Shown in pieces: positions 27,240-42,484 of a DNA stretch of 64,000 bases; within the stretch, counting starts at the first letter, position 1; each line of letters begins with the position of its first letter. Origin of the DNA: Nocardioides sp. zg-1228 (GTDB lineage: Bacteria; Actinomycetota; Actinomycetes; Propionibacteriales; Nocardioidaceae). A program made the position numbers and the translations under genes. The notes below the pieces were generated by a model. That model was not told the origin of the DNA. It saw only the letters and a list, made by a program, of their open reading frames with translations, and did not search any database. The DNA lies in contig NZ_CP070961.1 of the NCBI RefSeq assembly GCF_017086465.1, positions 620,001 to 684,000 of the forward strand, read 5' to 3'.

Positions 27240-28101
27240 ATGCGCGTCACGCCCCTTGCCCGCCGACTCGGCTCCGCCGCCCTGGTCCTGACCCTGGGGA
27301 CCGGGCTCGCCGCGTGCAGCGACGACGCGGGCTCCTCCGACTCCCCGAGCTCGGCGACCGACGAGAGCACCGACGAGAGAGAGCACGGATGAGAGCACCG
27401 ACGAGAGCACGGACGAGGGTGCCGGCGAGGCGTCCCTCACCGAGCTGTCGGCCGAGGAGTTCTACCCGTCGGTGATGGAGGCGATGCGCGAGGCCGAGAC
27501 GTTCACCTTCGAGACCACCTCGGGGACCGCCGGCCAGACGCAGACCATGGCCGGCGAGGCCCGCTTCGGCGACGACGGCATGGAGATGAAGGCGTCGAGC
27601 ACGGGCGCGCAGGCGATGGAGATGATCCTCATCGGCAAGGCGATGTACATGAAGTCGAAGGATCTCGGCACCGGCGACAAGTGGCTCAAGATCGACCTGA
27701 GCGACCCCAACTCGCTGTTCGGCATGCTCGGCAAGGCCACCGACCCCGAGGTGATGTTCAAGTCGATGGAGGCGCCGAAGAAGCTGGAGCTCATCGGCAC
27801 CGAGGACGTCGACGGCGTCGAGGCCAACCACTACCGCATCACCCTCGACCCCACCCAGTACCTCGAGGCGATGGAGTTCCCGCCCGCGATGGCCGACATG
27901 CTCCCCGACGAGCTGGTGACCGAGATGTGGGTCGACGCCGACAACCTGCCGCGCAAGTTCAACCAGACGATCGAGATCCCGGCCGTCGGTGGCGGCAAGC
28001 CGACGACCTCGACCAGCGAGGGCACCTACGCCGACTTCGGCACCGACGTGGAGATCGAGGAGCCCCCGTCGAGCGAGGTCACCGAGCAGCCCGGAGTGTG
28101 A
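27240..28101 (+). CDS. Lipoprotein (LppX/LprAFG-like) gene with an apparent 4-nt frameshift
   Basis: The N-terminus is a lipoprotein signal (MRVTPLARRLGSAALVLTLG followed by the TGLAAC lipobox). A Ser/Thr/Asp/Glu linker follows, and the frame then breaks at a GAGAGAGAG run (27379-27387) and stops at 27390-27392. The rest (FYPSVMEAMREAETFTFETT... to EQPGV) continues in another frame. Removing one GAGA restores a perfect ESTD repeat and a 285-residue protein. The mature part resembles LppX/LprG/LprA-type or LolA-like lipid-carrier lipoproteins (GDDGMEMKASSTG, MYMKSKDLGTGDKWLKIDL). Translation of the 3' part alone from GTG 27472 would lack the signal peptide. Confidence 0.7.
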
Positions 28102-28110
28102 GTCCGGCGA

Positions 28111-28126
28111 CGGGCGGGTCCGCCCG
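28111..28126. terminator. Small hairpin between convergent genes
   Basis: CGGGCG (28111-28116) pairs with CGCCCG (28121-28126) around GGTC, in the 28-bp gap between the lipoprotein gene and the convergent ATPase gene. It could serve both strands, but the stem is short. Confidence 0.4.
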
Positions 28127-28129
28127 GGA

Positions 28130-29119
28130 TCAGTCCCGGAAGACCCGCTCGTCGATCAGCTGCTCCTTGACCTCGGTGCCCTCGGGCTCGTAGCGGCCCT
28201 GGTCGAAGCGGGTGCGGAACTGCAGCACGGCCCCGTCGCGGCCGAACCGGTTCTTCTCCACCGTCAGCACGGCGTACTCGCGGAACCGATCGGCGTTGCC
28301 GAGGTCGTAGGTCAGGTGGTGGCGCGCGACGATGTCGAACTTGTTGTTGAGCACCAGCACGACGTCCGCCTCGTAGGCCAGGGCGCTCGACCCGCGCAGG
28401 TCGTTGGCGCGCATCCGCCTGCCGGAGCGCAGCGCGTTCTTCTCGGCCGCCGAGATGGCCAGCACCGGGGCGGAGATGTCGATGGCGAGGTCCTTGAGGC
28501 CCTCGACCACCTCGGTCGTGCTGTTCTCCTCGTCGGCGTGGCCGGACAGCACCTTCTGCAGGTAGTCCACGACGACGAGCGGGGTGGTGCCCGACAGCTC
28601 GCGCACCGCCTCGATGGCGGCCTGGATCGCGTCGAGGTCGGTGCGGGTGCCGGTGGAGCGGTGCACGAAGAGCAGCTCGGAGTAGTGCGCCACCCGCGCC
28701 AGCGCCTCGACGCCCGACGGCACCGACTCGAGGCGGTGCTCGAGCGAGCTCACCCACAGGTCGTCGAAGATCGAGCGAATGCTGTTGACCCGCACCTGGT
28801 CGGAGTCGTCGAGCTCGCCCGCCTCCATCGCGAGGAGCTTCTGCGTCAGGTCCTCGGCGTCGTGCTCGAAGGAGAAGTAGAGGACCGGTCGGCCGCTCGC
28901 GGCGGTGTTGCGGGCGATCTGGAGGGCGAAGGTGGACTTGCCGAGACCCTGCGGGCCGGCGAGCAGCACCAGTGAGCCGGCGCGCATCCCGCCGCCGATC
29001 AGGGGGTCGAGACCGCCGAAGCCGGTCTTCCAGAGGCGGCCGGCCGCGTTGCGCCCGGTGAGCATGCGTTCGTCGCTCCGGGCCAGTGAGGCCCCGACGG
29101 TCATGAGCTGGTGGTCCAC
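28130..29119 (-). CDS. DnaB-like helicase C-terminal domain protein (RecA-fold ATPase)
   Basis: The roughly 329-residue protein contains only a RecA-type ATPase core. It has Walker A (LAGPQGLGKST), Walker B with the DnaB-type VVVDYLQKVL, and a late KNRFGRDGAVLQFRTRFD segment like the DnaB C-terminal KNRxGPxG block. The DnaB primase-binding N-terminal domain is absent, so it is not the replicative helicase. A loader, recombination or RadA/KaiC-like role is possible. I chose GTG 29119 (MDHQLMTVGAS); ATG 29104 is an alternative. It is divergent from the rplJ leader. Confidence 0.8.
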   Translation of the reverse strand: MDHQLMTVGASLARSDERMLTGRNAAGRLWKTGFGGLDPLIGGGMRAGSLVLLAGPQGLGKSTFALQIARNTAASGRPVLYFSFEHDAEDLTQKLLAMEAGELDDSDQVRVNSIRSIFDDLWVSSLEHRLESVPSGVEALARVAHYSELLFVHRSTGTRTDLDAIQAAIEAVRELSGTTPLVVVDYLQKVLSGHADEENSTTEVVEGLKDLAIDISAPVLAISAAEKNALRSGRRMRANDLRGSSALAYEADVVLVLNNKFDIVARHHLTYDLGNADRFREYAVLTVEKNRFGRDGAVLQFRTRFDQGRYEPEGTEVKEQLIDERVFRD

Positions 29120-29190
29120 GCGGCAATGGAAGCAGTGTTGGCGCCCCCTCGTGGGAGGATTGGGCGCTTTGGCTCCGGCTGCCCGCCGAT

Positions 29191-29219
29191 TTGTCGCCCC
29201 CGTGCCCGGCGCGTACTGT
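29191..29219 (+). promoter_or_regulatory. Promoter for rplJ-rplL
   Basis: TTGTCG (29191-29196) and TACTGT (29214-29219) are separated by 17 bp, placing the start of transcription just before the L10 leader. Confidence 0.55.
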
Positions 29220-29229
29220 GGCACTCGAA

Positions 29230-29320
29230 ACCAGAGACCGCAGGTTGTCATGGGCTCCTCGCCCACGACTGAAGGTCCGCAGCAGCGGGCGGCCGGCGCA
29301 GGTGACAGAGCAGCGGCAGT
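29230..29320 (+). ncRNA. Ribosomal protein L10 leader
   Basis: The segment contains the characteristic AGACCGCAGGTTGTC, an arm around TGGGCTCCTCGCCCA, CTGAAGGTCCGC, and GGCCGGCGCAGGTGAC, which match my recollection of actinobacterial L10 leaders. In this class the L10/L12 complex binds the mRNA leader and represses rplJL. It is followed by a terminator-like hairpin before rplJ. Confidence 0.7.
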
Positions 29321-29330
29321 CATGCCGCCC

Positions 29331-29356
29331 ACGCCCTGAGCCTGTGCTCAGGGCGT
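29331..29356 (+). terminator. Attenuator hairpin in the rplJ leader
   Basis: A perfect 11-bp stem (29331-29341 with 29346-29356) with loop CTGT is followed by a T-rich TCGTCGTCT stretch. Its position between the L10 leader and rplJ suggests leader-controlled premature termination. Confidence 0.6.
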
Positions 29357-29404
29357 TCGTCGTCTGTGGGACCGACGCCGGTGGTCAACCCCGGAAGGAG
29401 ACCC

Positions 29405-30070
29405 ATGGCGCGGCCAGAAAAGACTGCCGCCGTCGCAGAGATCGTTGAGTCCTTCAACGACTCCGCCGGCGCTGTGCTGACCGAGTACCGCGGGCTCACC
29501 GTGAAGCAGCTGCAGGACCTGCGGCGAGCCCTCGGCGAGAACGCCAACTACGCCGTGGTCAAGAACACGCTGGCCAAGATCGCCGCCACCGAGGTGGGCA
29601 TCGACGGCTTCGACGACCTGCTGACCGGCCCCACCGCCATCGCCTTCATCAATGGAGACGTGGTCGAGGCCGCCAAGGGTCTGCGTGACTTTGCCAAGGC
29701 AAACCCCGCCCTCGTCATCAAGGGCGGAGTCCTCGACGGCAAGCCCCTCGACGCCTCCGAGATCGCCAAGCTGGCCGACCTCGAGTCGCGTGAGGTGCTG
29801 ATGGGCAAGCTGGCGGGCGCGATGCTCGCCTCGCTGTCCCAGGCCGTCTACCTGCTCAACGCGCCGATCGCCCAGGCCGCCCGTCTCGCGGGTGCGCTGC
29901 AGGCCAAGGCCGAGCAGGACCCCTCGATCCTCGCAGGTGGTGCCGGCACGCCGGCTGCTCCCGCTGCCGAGGACGCTCCGGCCCAGGAGGCCCCCTCGTC
30001 CGAGGGTGCCGCCGACGCCGAGGCGAGCGACGAGTCGGCCGACGCGGCCGCCGAGTCCACCGACGCCTGA
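29405..30070 (+). CDS. rplJ: 50S ribosomal protein L10
   Basis: The 221-residue protein begins [20 protein letters not shown] and contains [22 protein letters not shown], typical of L10, which anchors L7/L12 dimers to the ribosome stalk. It is longer than the usual 165-175 residues because of an Ala/Glu-rich C-terminal tail of about 45 residues, as seen in other actinobacteria. ATG 29405 is preceded by GGAAGGAGA. It is cotranscribed with rplL. Confidence 0.96.
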   Translation: MARPEKTAAVAEIVESFNDSAGAVLTEYRGLTVKQLQDLRRALGENANYAVVKNTLAKIAATEVGIDGFDDLLTGPTAIAFINGDVVEAAKGLRDFAKANPALVIKGGVLDGKPLDASEIAKLADLESREVLMGKLAGAMLASLSQAVYLLNAPIAQAARLAGALQAKAEQDPSILAGGAGTPAAPAAEDAPAQEAPSSEGAADAEASDESADAAAESTDA

Positions 30071-30147
30071 CCAGGCCGACGTACACCACCTGAAACCCCG
30101 GAACGGCCGCACACCGCGACCGCACCACAGACGAAAGGTTTGCCATC

Positions 30148-30540
30148 ATGGCGAAGCTCAGCACCGACGAGCTCCTTGACGCCTTCAAGGAGATGACCCT
30201 GATCGAGCTCTCCGAGTTCGTGAAGCAGTTCGAGGACACCTTCGGCGTGACCGCCGCCGCCCCCGTCGCCGTGGCCCCCGCCCCGGCCGCCGGTGGCGCT
30301 GCCGGTGGCGACGCCGCCGCCGAGGAGAAGACCGACTTCGAGGTCGTCCTCGAGGCCGCCGGCGACAAGAAGATCAACGTCATCAAGGAGGTGCGCGCCC
30401 TGACCTCCCTCGGTCTGAAGGAGGCCAAGGACCTCGTCGAGGCCGCCCCCAAGACGATCCTCGAGAACGTCGACAAGGCCGCCGCGGACAAGGCCAAGGA
30501 GGCCCTCGAGGCCGCCGGCGCCACCGTCACCGTCAAGTGA
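30148..30540 (+). CDS. rplL: 50S ribosomal protein L7/L12
   Basis: The 130-residue protein has the N-terminal dimerisation domain ([20 protein letters not shown]), an Ala/Gly/Pro hinge, and the C-terminal factor-binding domain ([20 protein letters not shown], ending GATVTVK). L7/L12 forms the mobile ribosomal stalk that recruits translation GTPases. A GAAAGG ribosome-binding site is upstream, and a strong terminator follows. Confidence 0.98.
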   Translation: MAKLSTDELLDAFKEMTLIELSEFVKQFEDTFGVTAAAPVAVAPAPAAGGAAGGDAAAEEKTDFEVVLEAAGDKKINVIKEVRALTSLGLKEAKDLVEAAPKTILENVDKAAADKAKEALEAAGATVTVK

Positions 30541-30579
30541 CGATCCGCGTCTGACACCTCGCTGCTCCGCAGCAACCGT

Positions 30580-30619
30580 CGAAGGGCGGTCACCCCGGGT
30601 CCGGGGTGGCCGCCCTTCG
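30580..30619 (+). terminator. Hairpin terminator after rplL
   Basis: A long stem of up to 19 bp with one G-T pair (30580-30598 with 30601-30619) follows rplL by 39 nt and separates rplJL from rpoBC. Confidence 0.85.
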
Positions 30620-30717
30620 TCATCCCCCGCAGGCGTCCTCCTCCACGACCAGGTCCACGACCGGTCCGCCTCGCCGCTCCCGGTCCCATCCGAACGGACC
30701 GGATCGGCGCGTTCTGC

Positions 30718-30746
30718 TTGACCACGGGCCCTCCGGCGTTCATAGT
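30718..30746 (+). promoter_or_regulatory. Upstream rpoB promoter candidate
   Basis: TTGACC (30718-30723) and CATAGT (30741-30746) are spaced by 17 bp in the 377-bp gap between rplL and rpoB. Confidence 0.5.
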
Positions 30747-30791
30747 CATGGCCAACGCGTGGCATGACCCGATGGGAAATCGTCCCCGCGT

Positions 30792-30820
30792 TTGTGGCAT
30801 GCCCACAGTTGCGCTATCGT
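30792..30820 (+). promoter_or_regulatory. Downstream rpoB promoter candidate
   Basis: TTGTGG (30792-30797) and TATCGT (30815-30820) are spaced by 17 bp, about 100 nt before the rpoB start. Two tandem promoters for rpoBC would fit the need for high expression. Confidence 0.45.
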
Positions 30821-30917
30821 GTGTTGTTGCGCCTGCCCTCAGATGCCCGACGCCTTCCGGACGGCCGTCGTGGTGGTCGGCAAGCGCCGATCACTTGCTC
30901 ATCTGTGAGGACACCTC

Positions 30918-34499
<3,582 letters not shown>

Positions 34500-34504
34500 G
34501 TCAC

Positions 34505-34532
34505 CGGTGCGCCGGCCCCGGCCGGCGCACCG
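34505..34532 (+). other. Intercistronic hairpin between rpoB and rpoC
   Basis: A perfect 13-bp GC-rich stem (34505-34517 with 34520-34532) starts 5 nt after the rpoB stop. It has no T-run. It may be an mRNA processing or stabilising site or a partial terminator that tunes the beta to beta-prime ratio. Confidence 0.6.
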
Positions 34533-34584
34533 CCCTCAGTCCCACGCTCCACTTTCCACGTACTAACGAAGGACTGCAGCCATC

Positions 34585-38430
<3,846 letters not shown>

Positions 38431-38440
38431 GGCGGTCGAC

Positions 38441-38474
38441 GCAGGCCCCGGCTCCTCACGGAGCCGGGGCCTGC
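38441..38474 (+). terminator. Hairpin terminator after rpoC
   Basis: A perfect 15-bp stem (38441-38455 with 38460-38474) with loop TCAC follows the rpoC stop by 10 nt. Confidence 0.88.
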
Positions 38475-38516
38475 GCCCATTTCTGCCCCGCTCGGTGCGC
38501 CTGAGAGAATCCCGTC

Positions 38517-39764
38517 GTGACACCCCCCTCCTCCCGCCCCACCTCGGCCGACGTGCTCGTCGTCGGCGCCGGCCCCGCCGGGTCCGCCGCCGCTGCGTGG
38601 GCCGCCCGTGCCGGGCTCGACGTCGTGCTGGCCGACGCCGCCACCTTCCCCCGCGACAAGACCTGCGGTGACGGACTGACTCCTCGTGCCATCGGGGAGA
38701 TGCAGCGGCTCGGGCTCGAGGACTGGCTGCGCGCCCACACCGTCAACCAGGGCCTGCGCGCCCACGGCTTCGGCCAGACGCTGCTGCTGCCGTGGCCGGG
38801 CGGCTCGCTGCCCGACTGGGGCTCTGCGGTCGCGCGCACCGAGCTCGACGACCACCTGCGCACCGTCGCGATCAAGAGCGGCGCCCGCGCCGTCGACGGC
38901 GCCCGCGCGGTCGGCGTACGCCGCGAGGGCGACCGGGTCGCTGCCGTGGAGCTCCGCGACGCCGAGGGCACCTACGAGGTCGCCTGCCAGTGGCTCGTGG
39001 TCGCCGACGGCGTCCGCTCGCCGCTCGGCAAGCTGCTGGGCCGCGAGTGGCACCGCGACACCGTCTACGCCGTCGCCGGCCGCGCCTACGTCGACTCCGA
39101 GCTCTCCGACGACCCGTGGATCAGCTCCCACCTCGAGCTGCGCGACGAGGAGGGCGCGCTGGTCTCGGGCTACGGGTGGATCTTCCCGCTGGGCGACGGC
39201 ACGGTGAACCTCGGCGCCGGCACCCTGGCGACGAGCAGGCGTCCCGCCGAGGTGGCCATCAAGCCGCTGATGCAGACCTACGCCGACACGATCGGCGCCG
39301 ACTTCGGGCTCTCGGGCGAGCTCCGGATGCCGACGTCGGCGCTGCTGCCGATGGGCGGCGCGGTCAGCAACGTCGCCGGGCCCAACTGGGCGCTGATCGG
39401 TGACGCCGCGGCGTGCGTCAACCCGCTCAACGGCGAGGGCATCGACTACGGCATGGAGACGGGCCGTCTCGTCGCCGAGCACCTCGCCAGCGGCACCGGG
39501 CTCGGTGAGGCCTGGCGATCGACCCTCGTCGAGCACTACGGCGAGGCGTTCTCGATCGCCCGCCGCCTCGCCGGGATCGCGACCCAGCCGAAGGTCGTCT
39601 CCACCCTCGGCCCGGCCGGGATGCGCTCGGACTGGCTGATGACGCTCGCGCTGCGCTGGATGGGCAACCTCGTCGACGACGCCGACCGCGACCGCGCGGC
39701 CCGGGTCTGGCGCTGGGCCGGTCGTCGCTCGATGGCGCGCGACGCGCGACCGCCGTTCGCGTGA
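38517..39764 (+). CDS. Geranylgeranyl reductase family FAD-dependent oxidoreductase
   Basis: The 415-residue flavoprotein opens with the FAD-binding ADVLVVGAGPAGSAAAAWAA and has FPRDKTCGDGLTPRA and ALIGDAAACVNPLNGEGIDY, which place it in the geranylgeranyl reductase family. A related mycobacterial enzyme (MenJ) saturates one isoprene unit of menaquinone, so a lipid quinone substrate is plausible. GTG 38517 is preceded by GAGAAT with a 6-nt gap. The stop overlaps the start of the acyltransferase gene (GTGA). Confidence 0.87.
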   Translation: MTPPSSRPTSADVLVVGAGPAGSAAAAWAARAGLDVVLADAATFPRDKTCGDGLTPRAIGEMQRLGLEDWLRAHTVNQGLRAHGFGQTLLLPWPGGSLPDWGSAVARTELDDHLRTVAIKSGARAVDGARAVGVRREGDRVAAVELRDAEGTYEVACQWLVVADGVRSPLGKLLGREWHRDTVYAVAGRAYVDSELSDDPWISSHLELRDEEGALVSGYGWIFPLGDGTVNLGAGTLATSRRPAEVAIKPLMQTYADTIGADFGLSGELRMPTSALLPMGGAVSNVAGPNWALIGDAAACVNPLNGEGIDYGMETGRLVAEHLASGTGLGEAWRSTLVEHYGEAFSIARRLAGIATQPKVVSTLGPAGMRSDWLMTLALRWMGNLVDDADRDRAARVWRWAGRRSMARDARPPFA

Positions 39765-40591
39765 GCCGCGAGCGCACCTACCGGGCCGCCGTCGCGCTCG
39801 GGAGGGTGGGGATGCGCGCCCTGCGGATGCAGGTGACCGGGTTCGGGGCGGAGCACGTGCCCCGCCGCGGGCCGGTGCTGCTGGCTGCCACCCACGTGTC
39901 CTACCCCGACTTCGTGTTCGTCCAGGAGGGGGTCCACTCGTCGGGGCGCCACGTCCGGTTCATGACCCGCCACGACGTGTGGCAGGTGCCGGGGGTGGGG
40001 CGGGCGATGAGCGCCATGCGGCACATCCCCGTCGACCGCGCCGCGCCTGCCGGGGCGTACCTCACGGCGCGCAGGCTGCTCCGCGAGGGCGAGGCGGTCT
40101 GCGCGTTCCCCGAGGCGGGGATCAGCTACTCCTACACGGTCCGCTCGCTGATGCGGGGGGTGGCCAGCCTGGCCCGGGAGACCGGCGTGCCCGTGGTGCC
40201 GGTCGCGCTGTGGGGCGCGCAGCGCGTCTACTCCGTGGGGGTGCCGGACGAGCGCGGCCGCGAGCCGCGTCCCGACCTCACCCGCGGCCGCCGCATCGAC
40301 GTGTCCTTCGGTCCGCCGTTGACGATCGGCCCCGACGAGGACCTCACCGAGTGGACCTGCCGGCTGGGGGAGGTGCTCACCGAGCAGCTCGAGGAGCTGC
40401 AGCGGCTGCCCCACCACCGTCCGCGCCCGGGCGAGCACGCGCCGTGGTACCCCGCCCACCTCGGCGGTCACGCCCCGACGCGGGACGAGGCGGCCCACCT
40501 CGACATCGTGCCGCGCGCGGCGATCAGGCCGACGTGGGGGCCGACTCACGAGACCGGCGACGCGACCCCAGCCAGCCGAGCGGGTTGGTGA
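39761..40591 (+). CDS. 1-acyl-sn-glycerol-3-phosphate acyltransferase family protein
   Basis: The 276-residue PlsC-type protein has the HX4D catalytic motif (ATHVSYPDFVF) and a later FPEAGISYSY block in place of the usual FPEG-T-S. This family transfers acyl groups to lysophospholipids. It is coupled to the upstream flavoprotein gene by a GTGA overlap, which points to shared lipid metabolism. Its 3' end overlaps the convergent acyltransferase gene by 68 bp. The roughly 50-residue C-terminal tail is rich in Pro, Arg and His. Confidence 0.87.
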   Translation: MSRERTYRAAVALGRVGMRALRMQVTGFGAEHVPRRGPVLLAATHVSYPDFVFVQEGVHSSGRHVRFMTRHDVWQVPGVGRAMSAMRHIPVDRAAPAGAYLTARRLLREGEAVCAFPEAGISYSYTVRSLMRGVASLARETGVPVVPVALWGAQRVYSVGVPDERGREPRPDLTRGRRIDVSFGPPLTIGPDEDLTEWTCRLGEVLTEQLEELQRLPHHRPRPGEHAPWYPAHLGGHAPTRDEAAHLDIVPRAAIRPTWGPTHETGDATPASRAGW

Positions 40592-41558
40592 CCGGCTCGA
40601 GCACCCGCCGCACGGGCGGCAGGGCGAGCAGGAGCGCGAGCCCCACCGCGCCGATCACCGTCACGACGAGCCCGGTCACCGGGTAGGAGTCGGTGACCTC
40701 CGGCCAGCCGAGGGCCTTGACGGTCTTGATGACGAAGCCGTGGAACAGGTAGACCACCATGGTCGCGGTGCCCATCGTGGTGAGCCAGCCGAGGTTGCGA
40801 CGCGGCACCAGCGCCATCGCCGAGAAGGCGCCGACCAGGCCGACCACCATCACGGTGAGCCGGGTCTGGAACACGATCTCGTTGTCGATCGGGATCTCCG
40901 CGTAGCCGGTGTCGTACCAGAGCAGCGCCGTCTCGGCCCAGGAGTCGGTGTAGAGGGCCATCACGCCGATCCCGACCAGCATCGGGACGGCGGCCACCCG
41001 CACCCAGACGTCGTCGAGGTGCGCGAGGTGGCGCGGCTTGAGGTGCAGGCCGAGCACGAAGAACGGCAACAAGCCCAGGAAGCGGGGGATCATCAACGAG
41101 TCGTCGTTCCAGAGCCCGCCCAGCAGGCTGACGATCACCGACAGCGGCAGGAACAACCAGTGCCGCTTGAGGATCGGGGTGCACAGCCGCCACATCAGCA
41201 GCACGATGAGGTACCACATCGTCCAGTGGGGGATGAGCCACAGCGGCCCCTCGACGCCCTCGTCGGCGACCTCGCGGCGGTAGTAGAACAGCGCCGGCTC
41301 GAACAGGAGGTAGGGGATGAGGAGGGTGTGGACGAGGCTCTTCAACCTGCGCCGGTCCCACTCGAACGACTTCGAGAGGTAGCCGCTGATGAACACGAAG
41401 GCCGGGATGTGCCACAGGTAGATGAAGTCGTAGACCCAGTGGCTGCCCGCGCTCGCCTCGACGAGTCCGATCGAGTGCCCGACGACGACGAGCGTGACCA
41501 GCACCATCTTCACGTTGTCGAGCCACGGATCGCGAGACGGGTGGGACACGGCGCACAC
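40524..41558 (-). CDS. Acyltransferase 3 family membrane protein
   Basis: The 344-residue protein has about ten membrane helices and begins RDPWLDNVKMVLVTLVVVGH, the family signature with its conserved Asp and His. WHIPAFVFISGYLS follows. Family members O-acylate sugars or glycans at the membrane; this one is of the fucose 4-O-acetylase/OpgC-like type. The substrate is unknown. GTG 41558 is used, and GTG 41549 is an alternative start. It overlaps the plsC-type gene by 68 bp tail to tail. Confidence 0.85.
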   Translation of the reverse strand: MCAVSHPSRDPWLDNVKMVLVTLVVVGHSIGLVEASAGSHWVYDFIYLWHIPAFVFISGYLSKSFEWDRRRLKSLVHTLLIPYLLFEPALFYYRREVADEGVEGPLWLIPHWTMWYLIVLLMWRLCTPILKRHWLFLPLSVIVSLLGGLWNDDSLMIPRFLGLLPFFVLGLHLKPRHLAHLDDVWVRVAAVPMLVGIGVMALYTDSWAETALLWYDTGYAEIPIDNEIVFQTRLTVMVVGLVGAFSAMALVPRRNLGWLTTMGTATMVVYLFHGFVIKTVKALGWPEVTDSYPVTGLVVTVIGAVGLALLLALPPVRRVLEPVTNPLGWLGSRRRSRESAPTSA

Positions 41559-41568
41559 CGTACTTCAC

Positions 41569-41574
41569 TAGGTT
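41569..41574 (+). promoter_or_regulatory. -10 hexamer TAGGTT for the tandem Nudix gene
   Basis: TAGGTT ends 7 nt before ATG 41582, consistent with a leaderless mRNA. Confidence 0.55.
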
Positions 41575-41581
41575 GGGGGCC

Positions 41582-42484
41582 ATGGGAGCTCTGCCGAGGC
41601 GTCAGCGGGTGGCGGCCTACGCCGTCATCCTCCGCGTGCGCGGTGGGCGGGTCGAGATCCTGCTCAGCCGCCTGGCGCCACGGGTGTCGCGCTCCGAGCT
41701 GTGGACGCTGCCCGGCGGCGGCGTCGACCACGGGGAGGACCCCCGGGACGCCCTGATCCGCGAGGTGGAGGAGGAGACCGGGCTCGCCGCGACGGTCGGC
41801 GACCGGGCCCGGGTCTACAGCGCCCACATGCCCCGCTCCCCCCGGGACGGCGCGCTCGTCGACGCCCACGCCATCCGGCTGGTCTATGAGGGCTGGGTGC
41901 CCCCGGACTCGCCCGTGCCGCGGGTCGTGGAGGTGGACGGGTCCACTGTCGAGGCGGCCTGGAAGCCGCTCGACGACGTCACCTCGGGCGCCGTCCCGGT
42001 GTCGTCGGTGGTGGCCGAGGCCCTCGTCGACCACCAGCCGTTCCGCATGCAGCGGGTCGCGGCGTACGCACTCGTCACCCGGCGCCGCGACGGCGACGAC
42101 CAGGTGCTCCTGACCCACCTCTCCCGCACCGCCGCGCACCCCGGGAAGTGGACGCTGCCGGGCGGCGGCGTCGACCACGGCGAGCACCCGGCGGTCGCGC
42201 TGGCCCGTGAGGTCGAGGAGGAGTGCGGGCTCGCGTGCGAGGTCGGTGCGCTGCTGGGGGTGCACGACACCCACTTCTCGGGCACCGCGCCGTCGGGGCG
42301 GATCGAGGACTTCCACGGCGTGCACCTGCTCTACCGCGCTACCGTCGCCGACGGTGACCCGCGGGTCGTCGAGGTCGACGGCACCACCGACGCCGTGGCG
42401 TGGGTGCCCACGGCCGCCATCAGGTCCGGCGAGGTCGAGGTGCTGGACGTCGTCAACCATGCGTTGGGAGCCGAGAGTGACTGA
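41582..42484 (+). CDS. Tandem Nudix hydrolase (two complete Nudix domains)
   Basis: The 300-residue protein contains two full Nudix domains (about residues 8-150 and 158-295). Each has a complete Nudix box: GGGVDHGEDPRDALIREVEE followed by ETG, and GGGVDHGEHPAVALAREVEE followed by ECG. The shared TLPGGGVDHGE core points to internal duplication. Nudix enzymes hydrolyse nucleoside diphosphates linked to other moieties; the substrate is unknown. The 3' end overlaps the alcohol dehydrogenase gene by 8 bp. Confidence 0.88.
   Translation: MGALPRRQRVAAYAVILRVRGGRVEILLSRLAPRVSRSELWTLPGGGVDHGEDPRDALIREVEEETGLAATVGDRARVYSAHMPRSPRDGALVDAHAIRLVYEGWVPPDSPVPRVVEVDGSTVEAAWKPLDDVTSGAVPVSSVVAEALVDHQPFRMQRVAAYALVTRRRDGDDQVLLTHLSRTAAHPGKWTLPGGGVDHGEHPAVALAREVEEECGLACEVGALLGVHDTHFSGTAPSGRIEDFHGVHLLYRATVADGDPRVVEVDGTTDAVAWVPTAAIRSGEVEVLDVVNHALGAESD

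Noticed and set aside
30705..30723. Extra copy of the 18-bp repeat upstream of rpoB
   Set aside because: TCGGCGCGTTCTG matches 13 contiguous bases, but the flanks differ and it overlaps the TTGACC promoter element; chance similarity cannot be excluded.
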